DNA from: Methylocystaceae bacterium
GTDB taxonomy: Bacteria; Pseudomonadota; Alphaproteobacteria; Rhizobiales; Beijerinckiaceae
Length of the DNA: 64,000 nt
Direction of reading: 5' to 3'
NCBI GenBank assembly: GCA_009773555.1
Contig: WSXZ01000012.1
Span: 62,001 to 126,000 of the forward strand
Below are positions 44,231 through 53,004 of the stretch, piece by piece (the stretch's first letter is position 1; each line of letters starts with the position of its first letter). The notes beneath the pieces were generated by a model. That model saw only the letters and a program-made list of their open reading frames with translations. It was not told the DNA's origin and did no database searches. A program made the translations under genes and the position numbers.

Positions 44231-45399
44231 ACTTCGAAATCAATGTTGCGTTCGACTCCCGCCTCCGAAAAGACTTGAGATTGTTTAAAAATAGTGTCAC
44301 GGCTATTCACAAGAATATGGTACTTTTGGATACTTAATAGATCACGAGGAAAATTGTCTCCAGAATATATGAAAAAAAGAACCCAAACAATGAAATCACG
44401 CAGTATTACGGATGAAACATCGGATACTCGCGAGCTTGACCGGTCTATATATATCATCATTAGTCGTAATTCATAAGTATTAGGTATAGGTAGTTCCAAG
44501 ACAGCGTTTTCAAGGACGCCTTGCGTGGTGCCTTCACGCTGCTTGTTGAAGTAGTCCATGAACGGGGCAAGATTTACGTCTGGCATCTGTCTTGCGAAAT
44601 AGGATAGGAATACAAGCCAAGTAAAAAGGGTTGCTTTGTTAAATCGGGCCTTCGAATCGGCATCTCGAAGTAAGGAATTCAGCAGCGCGATGGCTCGTCC
44701 CGCAATGGCGAAATGGTCAGCTCGAAACGGATCGGCCTTCCGAAATCTATTTGAGATATCTCCAGCGGTTAACTTCTTTGCTAATGTACCGGCTTCAAAG
44801 GTACAGAGAACTTTTGCAATCACGTCATCGTAAGCCATTCGCCGATTTGAAAAACCAATAAGGTCTTCATCCTCTTGGAGTTGAAGTTGTTGAACCAGAT
44901 CTTTTACCTGTTGTCTAACAGGTCCAAAGAAAGCATTTCTTTGTTCGGCAGCCGTCAAATATGTCATCTGATTAAGCCGAAAGAATAGCTCGCCAGGTTC
45001 TTCTGGGCTATAATCTGTTAGCCTAAAAACACGTATTGTAAACTGATCGAAGGCTCGGCGCACCTCGGACGGAAGCGTTTCATACCGCCGTCCGTCTAGC
45101 CTCTGAATCGCCGGCTCTAAGGGTTCGATGGAACCCTCTATTCCGAACTCGCCGTTCACGAAGTCTCTTATCGAAACGAGTCTCTGTTGACCGTCCAGCA
45201 CCACTTGCCGCCCGACCTTGTCAACCACGACGTGAATTGGAGGTATATGCCAACCGCGAAGAATACTGTCGATCAAACGTTTCTTCTTGGCGAGAGGCCA
45301 AACTTCTCCCCGTTGGAAGTCGGGCTGCAAATCTAAGTCGTTGCTCCGAATGCGACCGACAATGGTTTGGATATCTGGATCTGAGGGTTGGAGCTGCAC
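44212..45399 (-). CDS. DUF262 (GmrS-like) protein
   Basis: A 395-residue protein. The N-terminal DUF262 domain shows LQPDFQRGEVWPLAKKKRLI, DSILRGWHIPPIHVVV and the NTPase-like DGQQR motif (VVLDGQQRLVSI, residues 69-73). DUF262 is the N-terminal domain of type IV restriction proteins GmrSD and of SspE and BrxU. I see no C-terminal HNH (DUF1524) domain, so cleavage may be delegated to the overlapping ATPase-TOPRIM partner. The start codon is GTG. Its codon usage is AT-rich. Confidence 0.85.
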   Translation of the reverse strand: MQLQPSDPDIQTIVGRIRSNDLDLQPDFQRGEVWPLAKKKRLIDSILRGWHIPPIHVVVDKVGRQVVLDGQQRLVSIRDFVNGEFGIEGSIEPLEPAIQRLDGRRYETLPSEVRRAFDQFTIRVFRLTDYSPEEPGELFFRLNQMTYLTAAEQRNAFFGPVRQQVKDLVQQLQLQEDEDLIGFSNRRMAYDDVIAKVLCTFEAGTLAKKLTAGDISNRFRKADPFRADHFAIAGRAIALLNSLLRDADSKARFNKATLFTWLVFLSYFARQMPDVNLAPFMDYFNKQREGTTQGVLENAVLELPIPNTYELRLMMIYIDRSSSRVSDVSSVILRDFIVWVLFFIYSGDNFPRDLLSIQKYHILVNSRDTIFKQSQVFSEAGVERNIDFEVWGSLR

Positions 45400-45418
45400 A
45401 GGGAGATCCGAGAAAGGA

Positions 45419-45436
45419 ATTTACAAACATTTACAA
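45419..45436. promoter_or_regulatory. direct repeat upstream of the DUF262 gene
   Basis: ATTTACAA occurs twice with a ten-base period just upstream of the DUF262 start. One helical turn apart, these may be binding sites for a regulator or part of an AT-rich promoter. Weak evidence. Confidence 0.3.
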
Positions 45437-45528
45437 TAGCGGAGCACGCAATTCAATTGTCGCGGTCGGTGCAGCGCAAAATCTTCGCTCATGCCCAACG
45501 TGGCTAAGGAGAACGATAGCCCTCCTCG

Positions 45529-45552
45529 TGGTATCGACATCGCTATTTGACC
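45529..45552. repeat. left terminus of the Mu-like element
   Basis: TGGTATCGACATCGCTATTT followed by GACC. It matches, in inverted orientation, the two sites at the right end. The preceding bases CTCG also follow the right end, giving a 4- or 5-base target duplication (the fifth base, T, is shared with the terminus). Likely a transposase binding site. Confidence 0.8.
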
Positions 45553-45566
45553 GGGATTAGGTGAGA

Positions 45567-45980
45567 TCAACCGGCCGTAGGCGGGAATTTGGCCTTCGAA
45601 TGTGGGTTTGGCCGCATCGGCGCGGGTCGGCTTTTCTTCTTTGGCGTATCGGCCGGCCGCCCTCTCAATACATTCATGTATCGAAAAATCCCCGATTTCG
45701 AGGGTGTCCGCTCCAGCGAAAATCGGTCCGCCACGGCTGCCGGCATGTTCCCGAGAGGCATTTTCCCAAAGGTCGATCTAACAAAATCAGCTACTTCCGT
45801 ATCGATTTCCCACCATGGACGCCGGAATAGAGGGACGGAAGCGGTCGCTTGAGGCTCGCCGCAGCGACGGCGGGCCGTCAGCAGCTCCTCGTATTCCGCG
45901 AGAGGGATGGTCACCATGGCGACATCGCCCACGGTCGCCGCGCCAAGCGGAAGAGCGCCTTTTCCCGTCGTTTTAGTCAC
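45567..45980 (-). CDS. hypothetical protein of the Mu-like element
   Basis: A 137-residue basic protein with a GTG start (ATG 45917 is an alternative). Contains VTIPLAEYEELLTARRRCGE, a central WWEIDTEVADFVRSTFGKMP and RTPSKSGIFRYMNVLRGRPA, and a Lys/Pro-rich tail. The TPSKSGIFRY segment resembles helix-turn-helix recognition helices seen in phage proteins, but I do not recognise a family. It is the gene nearest the left terminus. Confidence 0.55.
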   Translation of the reverse strand: MTKTTGKGALPLGAATVGDVAMVTIPLAEYEELLTARRRCGEPQATASVPLFRRPWWEIDTEVADFVRSTFGKMPLGNMPAAVADRFSLERTPSKSGIFRYMNVLRGRPADTPKKKSRPAPMRPNPHSKAKFPPTAG

Positions 45981-46052
45981 CTCAAAAGCCTCTTCAAAGC
46001 CTCTCGGAAGCGCGCCCGGAGTCGCGTTCAGCCGATGTCATCCAGGGCGTTG

Positions 46053-48149
46053 TCACTTCGACGCCACCAGCCTGCCGTTCTCCGAGTCCCACTCAATTCC
46101 CAGCCGGGACATGACGCGATGTTGCACGGAGCAGACATCCGTCGGGAGCCCGGCGGCGCTCGCCTGCGCCCTCTCCTTTGCGAACTCAGCCGCCAGTTCG
46201 AGAGCGCTCCAATCCTCGGGGCGCTGCATCGCCTGCGGTCCGGCGGCGCTCGCCACAAGCCTGCCGTTCTCCGAGTCCCGTTCAATTCCCAACCGGGACA
46301 TGACGCGATGTTGCACGGAGCAGACATCGGTCGGGAGCCCGGCGGCGCTCGCCTGCGCCCTCTCCTTTGCGAACTCATCCGCCAGTTCGAGAGCGCTCCA
46401 ATCTTCGGGACGCTTCGTCGCCTGCGGTCCGGCCGCGCTCGCCACCAGCCTGCCGTTCTCCGAGTCCCACTCCAATCCCAACCGGGACATGACGCGATGT
46501 TGCACGGAGCAGACATCGGTCGGGAGCCCGGCGGCGCTTGCTTGCGCCATGTCCTTTCTAAACTCGGCCGCCAGTTCGAGAGCGCTCCAATTTTCGGGAC
46601 GCTGCGTCGCCTGCGGTCCGGCCGCGCTCGCCACTAGCCTGCCATTCTCCGAGTCCCACTCCAATCCCAACCGGGACATGACGCGATGTTGCACGGAGCA
46701 GACATCGGTCGAAAGCCCGGCGGCGCTCGCCTGCGTCATCTCCTTTCGGAACTCAGCCGCCAGTTCGAGACCGCTCCAATCCTCGGGGCGCTTCGTCGAT
46801 TGTGCGCTCAACTGATTCGCCCGTGTCACCGGGAGGGAAACGCTTGCGCGCGGGGCCGAGCGCGCTGTGGCCGGCGCGCCTTCGAGCCTCACGCCGCCTT
46901 CAGGAAAGAGTTTGCCAAGCACATAATTGGCGTGTTTGTCGACACTTTCAGCGGCGGAACTCCGGATATACGACGCGTCGGGTGTAATCCCGGCAGCGAG
47001 CAAATCTCTTTCAGTTCGCCATATCTCCAAGAGAAAGAGCTCGTCCCGCTTCACTCGACCGATGCTGGATAATTGCTTCACGCGATAATTCAACAAGTCA
47101 GAAACCGCGGAGAGCCGAGTGTCGCTCGAATTTCCTACCGCCTTGGGTTGATAGCCGCGCTCCTCCGGCTCCGCGTCATTTCCGACGGCCCGCGATCTAA
47201 GCAAGGGCATGGGACGTCGAACAAGAGAGATCGACTTGAGGCGCCTTACCTTTCCGCCCTGATCGCTGAAGAAGGTCGGCGACACGCTGGTCAGCCCCAT
47301 TCTGTTTACGATTTGCAATGCTTCAGGCTGCCAATCGATTTTCGCCTCCAGCCGGCCTTTGTTGATTTGCAGATCGACAATCTCGCCGATCGGCGCCGAC
47401 GTAACGTCTTCGCCATTGTCGATTTGAATATCCGGCCGATGTTCAATGCATACAGGAAAAACGCGGTAATCATGATCGTCGCTGCGCCGCGCCGCCGTGA
47501 ATGCGTCGCAGATCGCCTTTCCATCGATGTAGAAGATATCCTCCGTTTGCGTCTCGACGAAGCCCAGGGCGGCAAAGACGACAACCCATTCGGGCAAAGG
47601 CTTCGTCCGCGGCATTGGCGTCGCGATCATTGCATAAATGATGTCTTCCATCTTGGCGGCAAGCGAAGCGCCGTGCGTCGTTTGCGCGGCAGCGAGCGCG
47701 CGCTGGTTCGCGAGCGCGGGCGCCGTGACAAGCGCAACGGCGCGCAACCACTTCGTCTTTCCTTCAGGCGTATGGAAAAAATCGGGGGAAACGAAGCGAT
47801 GCGTTCGCTTGCGTAAGACCTCCCTGCCTTCGTCCAGCCAATCGACTTTGCCCTGAAGCGCGCCATTCTTGACGCTCAGCTCGGTAATCCAACCGACGGC
47901 GTCCGCGCGCTCCCCGGTGCTGGCGGCTCTAGGCGTCGAGTGATTTATGTCGATCGGAATGTCTAGGCCGTCGGCTTCAAAGCGCTCGATAAGCGCCTGA
48001 GCGTCCACGTCGTAACTTCTCCCGTCGCGAGTTGCGATGCGCCCCAGCTGAGGGAAAATCGTAATCCACGTCGGCGGCTCCGCGCCGGCTTTGGGCAGCG
48101 GGGCCGAGATGGAAAGCATGGAGTTGTCCTCGATTAGATCATACATCAT
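46053..48149 (-). CDS. doubled Mu gpI-like protein with four 63-residue C-terminal repeats
   Basis: A 698-residue protein. The N-terminal Mu gpI-type (head protease/scaffold) domain has WITIFPQLGRIATRDGRSYD, DIPIDINHSTPRAA and HRFVSPDFFHTPEGKTKWLR. A second, diverged copy follows (LPEWVVVFAALGFVETQTED, IGEIVDLQINKGRLEAKIDW, VSPTFFSDQGGKVRRLKSIS). After a linker come four tandem 63-residue repeats (RPEDWSALELAAEFAKERAQ then SAAGLPTDVCSVQHRVMSRLG). Ordinary gpI is about half this size and precedes capsid genes, which are missing here. The protein may have a new role. Confidence 0.82.
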   Translation of the reverse strand: MMYDLIEDNSMLSISAPLPKAGAEPPTWITIFPQLGRIATRDGRSYDVDAQALIERFEADGLDIPIDINHSTPRAASTGERADAVGWITELSVKNGALQGKVDWLDEGREVLRKRTHRFVSPDFFHTPEGKTKWLRAVALVTAPALANQRALAAAQTTHGASLAAKMEDIIYAMIATPMPRTKPLPEWVVVFAALGFVETQTEDIFYIDGKAICDAFTAARRSDDHDYRVFPVCIEHRPDIQIDNGEDVTSAPIGEIVDLQINKGRLEAKIDWQPEALQIVNRMGLTSVSPTFFSDQGGKVRRLKSISLVRRPMPLLRSRAVGNDAEPEERGYQPKAVGNSSDTRLSAVSDLLNYRVKQLSSIGRVKRDELFLLEIWRTERDLLAAGITPDASYIRSSAAESVDKHANYVLGKLFPEGGVRLEGAPATARSAPRASVSLPVTRANQLSAQSTKRPEDWSGLELAAEFRKEMTQASAAGLSTDVCSVQHRVMSRLGLEWDSENGRLVASAAGPQATQRPENWSALELAAEFRKDMAQASAAGLPTDVCSVQHRVMSRLGLEWDSENGRLVASAAGPQATKRPEDWSALELADEFAKERAQASAAGLPTDVCSVQHRVMSRLGIERDSENGRLVASAAGPQAMQRPEDWSALELAAEFAKERAQASAAGLPTDVCSVQHRVMSRLGIEWDSENGRLVASK
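46062..46808. repeat. four tandem 189-bp coding repeats
   Basis: CCTGCCGTTCTCCGAGTCC recurs at 46071, 46260 and 46449, with CCTGCCATTC at 46638: an exact 189-base period, or 63 codons. The copies are nearly identical, with a few substitutions that are mostly conservative. This suggests recent expansion by slippage or unequal recombination. Confidence 0.92.
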
Positions 48150-48594
48150 CGTGATGCGTCCTTTTGCGGCCCGTCCTTGCACCCCTTGACGTCCTCGCGG
48201 CGTCCTTGTCGGCCACTCTCATGGCGGCAAGCCGGTAGAGGACTGCGCGGCGACAAATGCCAGTCTGTTTCGCAAGCTCCGAAGTGCTTAGTCCCTGCGA
48301 CAAGCCGTCTCTCAGCTTTAGGTAAATCAGCTCGTTTCTCGCTGTCGGAACGTCGAAATATTCGCCGAAGCCGCCGATCGTTTCGACGACTTTCAAGGCG
48401 CATTCGCCCCCAAGCAGAACAACTAATGGATGTTGGCGGCGCCGACGAAGCGTCTTCAAAGCGGGGAGATACAGCCGCCGACCGCCGAACTCGCGCGCAA
48501 TCGCGATTGCCGCATCTATGCCCACCGCATCGGCGATGGCTTGCAGTCTTCCAGGGAGCTTTTGGGCTTCGCGCTTTTTCGTCGGCTTCGGCAC
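48139..48594 (-). CDS. Mor-like transcriptional regulator
   Basis: A protein of about 151 residues with a GGRRLYLPALKTLRRRRQHP segment that resembles the GGxxxYxP motif of Mu Mor/C activators, and a C-terminal helix-turn-helix (LSTSELAKQTGICRRAVLYR). The frame is open to 48720, but a 27-base palindrome at 48681-48707 lies in that extension, so I take GTG 48594 as the start; this is uncertain. It overlaps the start of the gpI-like gene by a few bases, so it probably shares its transcript. Confidence 0.65.
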   Translation of the reverse strand: MPKPTKKREAQKLPGRLQAIADAVGIDAAIAIAREFGGRRLYLPALKTLRRRRQHPLVVLLGGECALKVVETIGGFGEYFDVPTARNELIYLKLRDGLSQGLSTSELAKQTGICRRAVLYRLAAMRVADKDAARTSRGARTGRKRTHHDDV

Positions 48595-48680
48595 GGGCGC
48601 TTCGCATTCCTGCGTAACTCTTCTTCGGCACGCGTCGACGAGGAAAAATAGCTCCGACGTTCGATCGCTCGCTTCAGTGT

Positions 48681-48707
48681 GAAAGGTTTCACATGGTGAA
48701 ACCTTTC
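48681..48707. promoter_or_regulatory. 27-base palindrome, likely operator
   Basis: GAAAGGTTTCAC-ATG-GTGAAACCTTTC: perfect 12-base arms around three bases. It lies upstream of the Mor-like regulator gene and shares the TTTCAC/GTGAAA half-site with a second inverted repeat upstream of the other Mor-like gene. The same dimeric regulator probably binds both. Confidence 0.7.
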
Positions 48708-48750
48708 CTCCTCTCGTCACGAGAATAGGCGGGATGCGCTGGACCGCTGG

Positions 48751-49188
48751 CTACGAAGATTTTCTGGCGAGCGCCGTAGAGGCACCAGCTCGTTCATTGC
48801 GCAATTTGGCGCGGATGTTTTGGATGGTTCGCTGATGCAGCCCGGAGCCGCGCGCAGCTTCCTTCAGGCTCGCGCCCTTGTCTAGCAGTTCGATTGCTCG
48901 ACGACGTGCTCCGTCACGTGTGCCGCTTTGCCCCAGCGGCAACGTGATTTTCACACCATGATGGGCGCGCCGCCCATCGCCTTCGATATGCGCAGCAAAA
49001 TAGGCGCACAGGCCGTCCGCCGCCTCACGCCCGATCGACTGCACGAGCCAATGGTCATTCGGCGCGCGCGCCGGAATGTATATCTCGCACCCGCCCCATT
49101 CGGCCGCGAGTTTCATGGTCGCATAAAGCCCGATAACAGTTGCGATCTCGGCTTGAAGGGGCGGAAGGAAGGAATAGTCTTCGGACAT
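48751..49188 (-). CDS. Mor transcription activator family protein
   Basis: A 145-residue protein with the Mor family signature GGCEIYIPARAPNDHWLVQS in its first half and a helix-turn-helix in its second (KGASLKEAARGSGLHQRTIQ, NIRAKLRNE). In phage Mu, Mor is the middle-gene activator that switches on C and late genes. Here it sits downstream of the cargo rather than next to gemA. It is followed by a second Mor-like gene. Start at ATG 49188. Confidence 0.82.
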   Translation of the reverse strand: MSEDYSFLPPLQAEIATVIGLYATMKLAAEWGGCEIYIPARAPNDHWLVQSIGREAADGLCAYFAAHIEGDGRRAHHGVKITLPLGQSGTRDGARRRAIELLDKGASLKEAARGSGLHQRTIQNIRAKLRNERAGASTALARKSS

Positions 49189-49286
49189 GCGTATGTCGTC
49201 TCGCCGCCTAAGCGAGAGCGACGGGTTACCGCCCTCCTTCCGACAAGCGCGAAGCGAACGCCTAGGCGCGCCGACAGTGCTGAAAG

Positions 49287-49320
49287 GGTGAACGATTTCA
49301 TAGGGTGAAGAATTTCACCC
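49287..49320. promoter_or_regulatory. inverted repeats upstream of the Mor gene, likely operator
   Basis: GGGTGAA-GAAT-TTCACCC at the right side, preceded by a weaker GGGTGAA-CGA-TTTCA. The half-site matches the palindrome at 48681-48707. The rest of the 339-base gap 49189-49527 shows no gene. Confidence 0.6.
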
Positions 49321-49527
49321 GACCCTCTGCCGCCGATCAAGGAGCAGGGTGCGCGGAAGGGCTTGGGCGAAAAATGGGGAGTGGGTCAGTTTGAATTTCC
49401 GCTTTGCGCTGAGAGCGGATTTTGGTCAATGGCCGGCGAACGAGAAGTTTAGTTTATTTGCCTCAGTGCGTCGCGAGCGTAGCTATATCCGCGCTAGCGA
49501 TGCCGCTGATAACACGGCGTCAATGTT

Positions 49528-51078
49528 CTAAGTATAGTACGTCTCGACTCGCGACGGCACGCCGTTCAGCGCTAACACGCGCGCGAAGGCATCTGCATAC
49601 GCTCTGGCGCGCTCCATCGACTGCGATGGAAGATTGCAGTAGATGGCCGCCCCACCCTTATATCCGCGGCCGCCACGGCCTGTTTTTATTAGCCAACGGG
49701 CAAACCCCCTGCGGCTATCTGCGATCCATACGCTGGCCGAACCACATTCGCCTTCTTCAATTATGCCATAGTCTTCCAACAGCATTGGTGTCGGCAGAGT
49801 GGCATTATGGGCTGCGCGCCCATGCTCATCAGCGAGTAGAAAAAGATTTGCCCACCAACTATCGCCTTCGGCCTGATCAGGAACCAATACAGGCGGAGTC
49901 GGCGGCCGAACAACTCCGTCTTCGCAGTGGTCCGGAAATGCCGTAACGAGACGCCGCAACTTCTGCGGCTCGAGCATCCAACCCGTGCACATGGTGCCGC
50001 GCTTGCCGGCACGTGATCTGACGTCCACATACACGTTAAACCGCGCGCCGTAACCATCCTTCCAGCGTTGAATGACAAGGTCTCGTGGTTCGGAAAGGAG
50101 GAGACCATCATAGAATTGCGCGGCAAGATAACGCCAGTCATCAGGCTCGAAGCCGAGTTCGTCCAGAATAAAACTCGCCTTTGCGCCTCCCTCCTTATGT
50201 TCCCGATTGAACAGATAATCTGTGAATTTTCCGTCGGGGAGAACAGCCTGCAGGATGTCTTTGGCGGTCTCAGCGGTTGAAAACCTATAAGTCTGTCCTG
50301 CGTGGTCGGTCCACGATGCGTCGCAAAGTGCTCGGAAGAGCCGACCTTCAACTCTTGTTTGGGTTTTCCGCCGTAGTCGATCTACGGAAAGCGCACCTCG
50401 CATCGACAATGAACTCCTTTCAAGCCTGAAAGGTTCAGACGGTTGCCCATAGCTGTGGTCCACCCACTTCAGGCCATTCGGCTTGAAGTTTCGCGCCCCC
50501 TCGAGCTCCCAATCTTCGTCCCCTTCGATGGTGCGCTGTTGGATCACCGCTCCATCGCTAATAAAAGCGAGGTGCATCAAACCGTCATAAAAGGCGTATC
50601 TCTGGATTGGATTGCCTTGATCAATTGGGCAGGAGCCGATGTAACCAGGGTACCCTTTCAGGGCCGCGTCACAACCCTCACGAACAGGATCGGGCACATC
50701 AGATAGAGCGAGGCATTCTTCTCGTCGCATTCGCAAGACATCCAGGATTGCGCGTGAATCCGGACTGCCAAGCCCCTCGCTCAACGCTTCCGACATGTCC
50801 CATAACAATAATCGGAACAGGGCCATATCGTGGGTCTTAGTGTGACCAGATTGCCTTGGCTCTGAATATACCGCTCGAATTTGTGTGGTGAGTTCTGACA
50901 AAAGCTGAAGGCCACCGCGTAATTCCGCCACCGTTCTGCCGTGGGGATCAGCGGTAGATATCGCTTCAAGGAGAGCGCCTGTAAATGTCTTCAGCGCGGG
51001 CTCCTTCACGCCCACTGCACAGCTGTCAAAAAGGAAGAGATACGGTCGCTTCGGTTTCACTGAAATTCGGTCATTCAT
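49528..51078 (-). CDS. DUF6883-containing protein of unknown function
   Basis: A 516-residue protein. Residues about 285-390 resemble DUF6883: VLPDGKFTDYLFNREHKEGG, AKASFILDELGFEPDDWRYL, GYGARFNVYVDVRSRAGKRG and a WMLEPQKLRRLVTAFP end. DUF6883 proteins are often near toxin or mobile-element genes. The N-terminal 280 residues (YLFLFDSCAVGVKEPALKTF, then HDMALFRLLLWDMSEALSEG) and the Gly-rich C-terminus (RGFARWLIKTGRGGRGYKGG) are unfamiliar. It lies between Mor and a divergent KaiC operon within the Mu-like element, so it is likely cargo. Confidence 0.6.
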   Translation of the reverse strand: MNDRISVKPKRPYLFLFDSCAVGVKEPALKTFTGALLEAISTADPHGRTVAELRGGLQLLSELTTQIRAVYSEPRQSGHTKTHDMALFRLLLWDMSEALSEGLGSPDSRAILDVLRMRREECLALSDVPDPVREGCDAALKGYPGYIGSCPIDQGNPIQRYAFYDGLMHLAFISDGAVIQQRTIEGDEDWELEGARNFKPNGLKWVDHSYGQPSEPFRLERSSLSMRGALSVDRLRRKTQTRVEGRLFRALCDASWTDHAGQTYRFSTAETAKDILQAVLPDGKFTDYLFNREHKEGGAKASFILDELGFEPDDWRYLAAQFYDGLLLSEPRDLVIQRWKDGYGARFNVYVDVRSRAGKRGTMCTGWMLEPQKLRRLVTAFPDHCEDGVVRPPTPPVLVPDQAEGDSWWANLFLLADEHGRAAHNATLPTPMLLEDYGIIEEGECGSASVWIADSRRGFARWLIKTGRGGRGYKGGAAIYCNLPSQSMERARAYADAFARVLALNGVPSRVETYYT

Positions 51079-51463
51079 TTACAAGCTGTCGAATTGGGCA
51101 CAGTCGAGCCGATCATCGTAGCTGTTGTCAATCACCGCTTGGGGTCAGGAGCTGCCATCCGCGACGTCTGCTTCGCGCCAGAAGCGGACTTTTCACGGGC
51201 GGCATTTGCATCAGGACGGTCTTTGGCTAAGCTTCCGATGGAAGATGTCGGTTGAGCGTGGCCTTTTAGACGCCGAAGGGTGTGGGCGGTTCGAAGCGGA
51301 GGCAGGCTCAGCTCCGCGCTGGCTAGGCGGTTGTACCGACAGTCTGAAGCGTTGGGTAAAAGACTCAGCCGGGCCGCGCAGGGCTTGAACGCATCCTGGG
51401 GCTAGTTTTCCAATGGTTCCGCGTTCCCCCCGTTCTATTTAACGAAGAAATGGAGGCACGGAC
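51079..51463. other. divergent intergenic region, 385 bases
   Basis: Separates the DUF6883 gene from the KaiC-like gene, which point away from each other, so it must hold both promoters. GGAGG lies eight bases before the KaiC TTG start. I see no gene inside and no strong palindrome. Confidence 0.5.
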
Positions 51464-52999
51464 TTGACCGATAGCGAGGACACGATCCGAGCGGTGGGGG
51501 GCAGCGGTGACCGGGCGTCAACTGGCATCCCGGGCCTCGATGATATTCTTGTCGGGGGCCTAACCCGCCAGCGGCTCTACCTTGTCGAGGGCCTTCCCGG
51601 AAGCGGTAAAACTACCCTCGGGCTACAATTCTTATTGGAGGGGCAGCGGCGGGGCGAGCGCTGCATGTTTGTCACGCTTTCGGAGACTGAAGATGAGTTG
51701 CGCGCCTCGGCGGCCTCTCACGGTTGGTCGCTCGACGCCATCTCAGTGGTCGAGTTGAGCACCTTCCGTGGCGAGGAAGAAGAGCAGACTCTGCTCCACC
51801 CCGCCGAATTCGAACTTGGCGAGACCACCGAGCGGATTCTGGAACGGATCAAAGAGGAGAAGCCGGATCGACTCGTCATCGATAACCTCTCCGAGGTGCG
51901 CATGCTCGCCCAGACGCCGCTGCGCTACCGTTGGCAGTTCTTCGCGCTGCGCCGGCTCTTTACCCGCTTGGGCTGCGTCGTCTTGATGCTTGACGACAAG
52001 ACGGCTCGCCCGGATGATTTGCAAATACAAACCCTCGTCCACGGCGTGATCGCGCTAGAGCGGGGCAGCTTGAATACCTACGGGGCAGAGCGACTTGTTC
52101 TGAATGTGGTGAAAATGCGCGGCATCGCCTTTCACCGCGGCGCCCATGATTACGCGATCCTTACCGGTGGCCTCGTCGTCTATCCGCGTGTCACCATCTT
52201 CCAAAACAATGTCGAGACCGAATCCATCACCGTCAGCACCGGGGTTGCCGCACTGGATTCGTTACTGGGAGGCGGTCTGGTTGCCGGGGCCAGCACGCTG
52301 ATCATGGGGCCGACTGGAACGGGCAAGACTTCCACTGCTACCCGCTGCATGCTCACGGCGCTAGAGCGCGGCGAGTCGGCCGCGGCGTTCATTTTCGATG
52401 AACAGCGCAGCGCGTTGCGCGCGCGCTCCGCCGGGCTGGGCATGGACCTATCGCCACATTTGAAGTCCGGGCGGCTGCGACTGCACGAATTCGATGCGAG
52501 CGAGCTGTCCCCCGGCAAGTTCTCCCACGATATTCGCCGCGCGGTCGATGTCGACGGCGCGCGGATGATCTTGATCGACAGCCTTAACGGGTATTATCAC
52601 GCCATGCCCAACGAGCAGTATTTGATGCTGCAGTTGCACGACCTGCTCGGTTTCCTGAGCCGCTCTGGCGTGGTGACGCTGCTCGTCCTTGGCCAGCATG
52701 GCCTGACCGGTGCGGTACATAGTCAGATTGACCTGAGCTATCTTTGCGACACCCTGCTCCTTACGCGCTATTTCGAGGCCGCAGGGCAAGTGCGCCGGTG
52801 CCTGTCCATTGTGAAGACCCGCACCGCAAAGCATGAGTCCACCATTCGCGAATTCACCTTAGGTCCGCCCAACTGCCTGACAATCGGTCCCGTCCTGCAG
52901 GATTTCGAGAATGTCCTGGCCGGCGCGCCCGTGTTTCGTGGAGCTGCCAACACCCTGATAGACACGCTGTCGGGGTCCGAGACTGATACTCCGGTGTAA
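51464..52999 (+). CDS. KaiC-like double-domain ATPase
   Basis: A 511-residue protein with two RecA-type KaiC domains. Walker A motifs: GLPGSGKTT (about 43-51) and GPTGTGKTS (about 282-290). Each domain starts with the KaiC pattern STGIPGLDDILVGGLTR / STGVAALDSLLGGGLVAG. Walker B-like strands include RLVIDNLSEVR and RMILIDSLNGYY. Non-cyanobacterial KaiC homologues with adjacent kinases occur in many proteobacteria and are linked to stress signalling rather than a proven clock. TTG start with GGAGG upstream. Five bases before the histidine kinase gene, so an operon. Confidence 0.9.
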   Translation: MTDSEDTIRAVGGSGDRASTGIPGLDDILVGGLTRQRLYLVEGLPGSGKTTLGLQFLLEGQRRGERCMFVTLSETEDELRASAASHGWSLDAISVVELSTFRGEEEEQTLLHPAEFELGETTERILERIKEEKPDRLVIDNLSEVRMLAQTPLRYRWQFFALRRLFTRLGCVVLMLDDKTARPDDLQIQTLVHGVIALERGSLNTYGAERLVLNVVKMRGIAFHRGAHDYAILTGGLVVYPRVTIFQNNVETESITVSTGVAALDSLLGGGLVAGASTLIMGPTGTGKTSTATRCMLTALERGESAAAFIFDEQRSALRARSAGLGMDLSPHLKSGRLRLHEFDASELSPGKFSHDIRRAVDVDGARMILIDSLNGYYHAMPNEQYLMLQLHDLLGFLSRSGVVTLLVLGQHGLTGAVHSQIDLSYLCDTLLLTRYFEAAGQVRRCLSIVKTRTAKHESTIREFTLGPPNCLTIGPVLQDFENVLAGAPVFRGAANTLIDTLSGSETDTPV

Positions 53000-53004
53000 C
53001 GGCA

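Noticed and set aside
42764..45528. DUF262/ATPase pair considered as part of the Mu-like element
   Set aside because: The left terminus and the CTCG(T) flank place the element boundary at 45529, outside this pair.
46062..46808. Tandem repeats considered as a CRISPR array
   Set aside because: Units are 189 bases, contiguous and in frame within one protein gene, with no unique spacers.
51464..52999. Complete Kai circadian clock
   Set aside because: No kaiA or kaiB gene is near, so only a KaiC-like ATPase with a kinase can be claimed.
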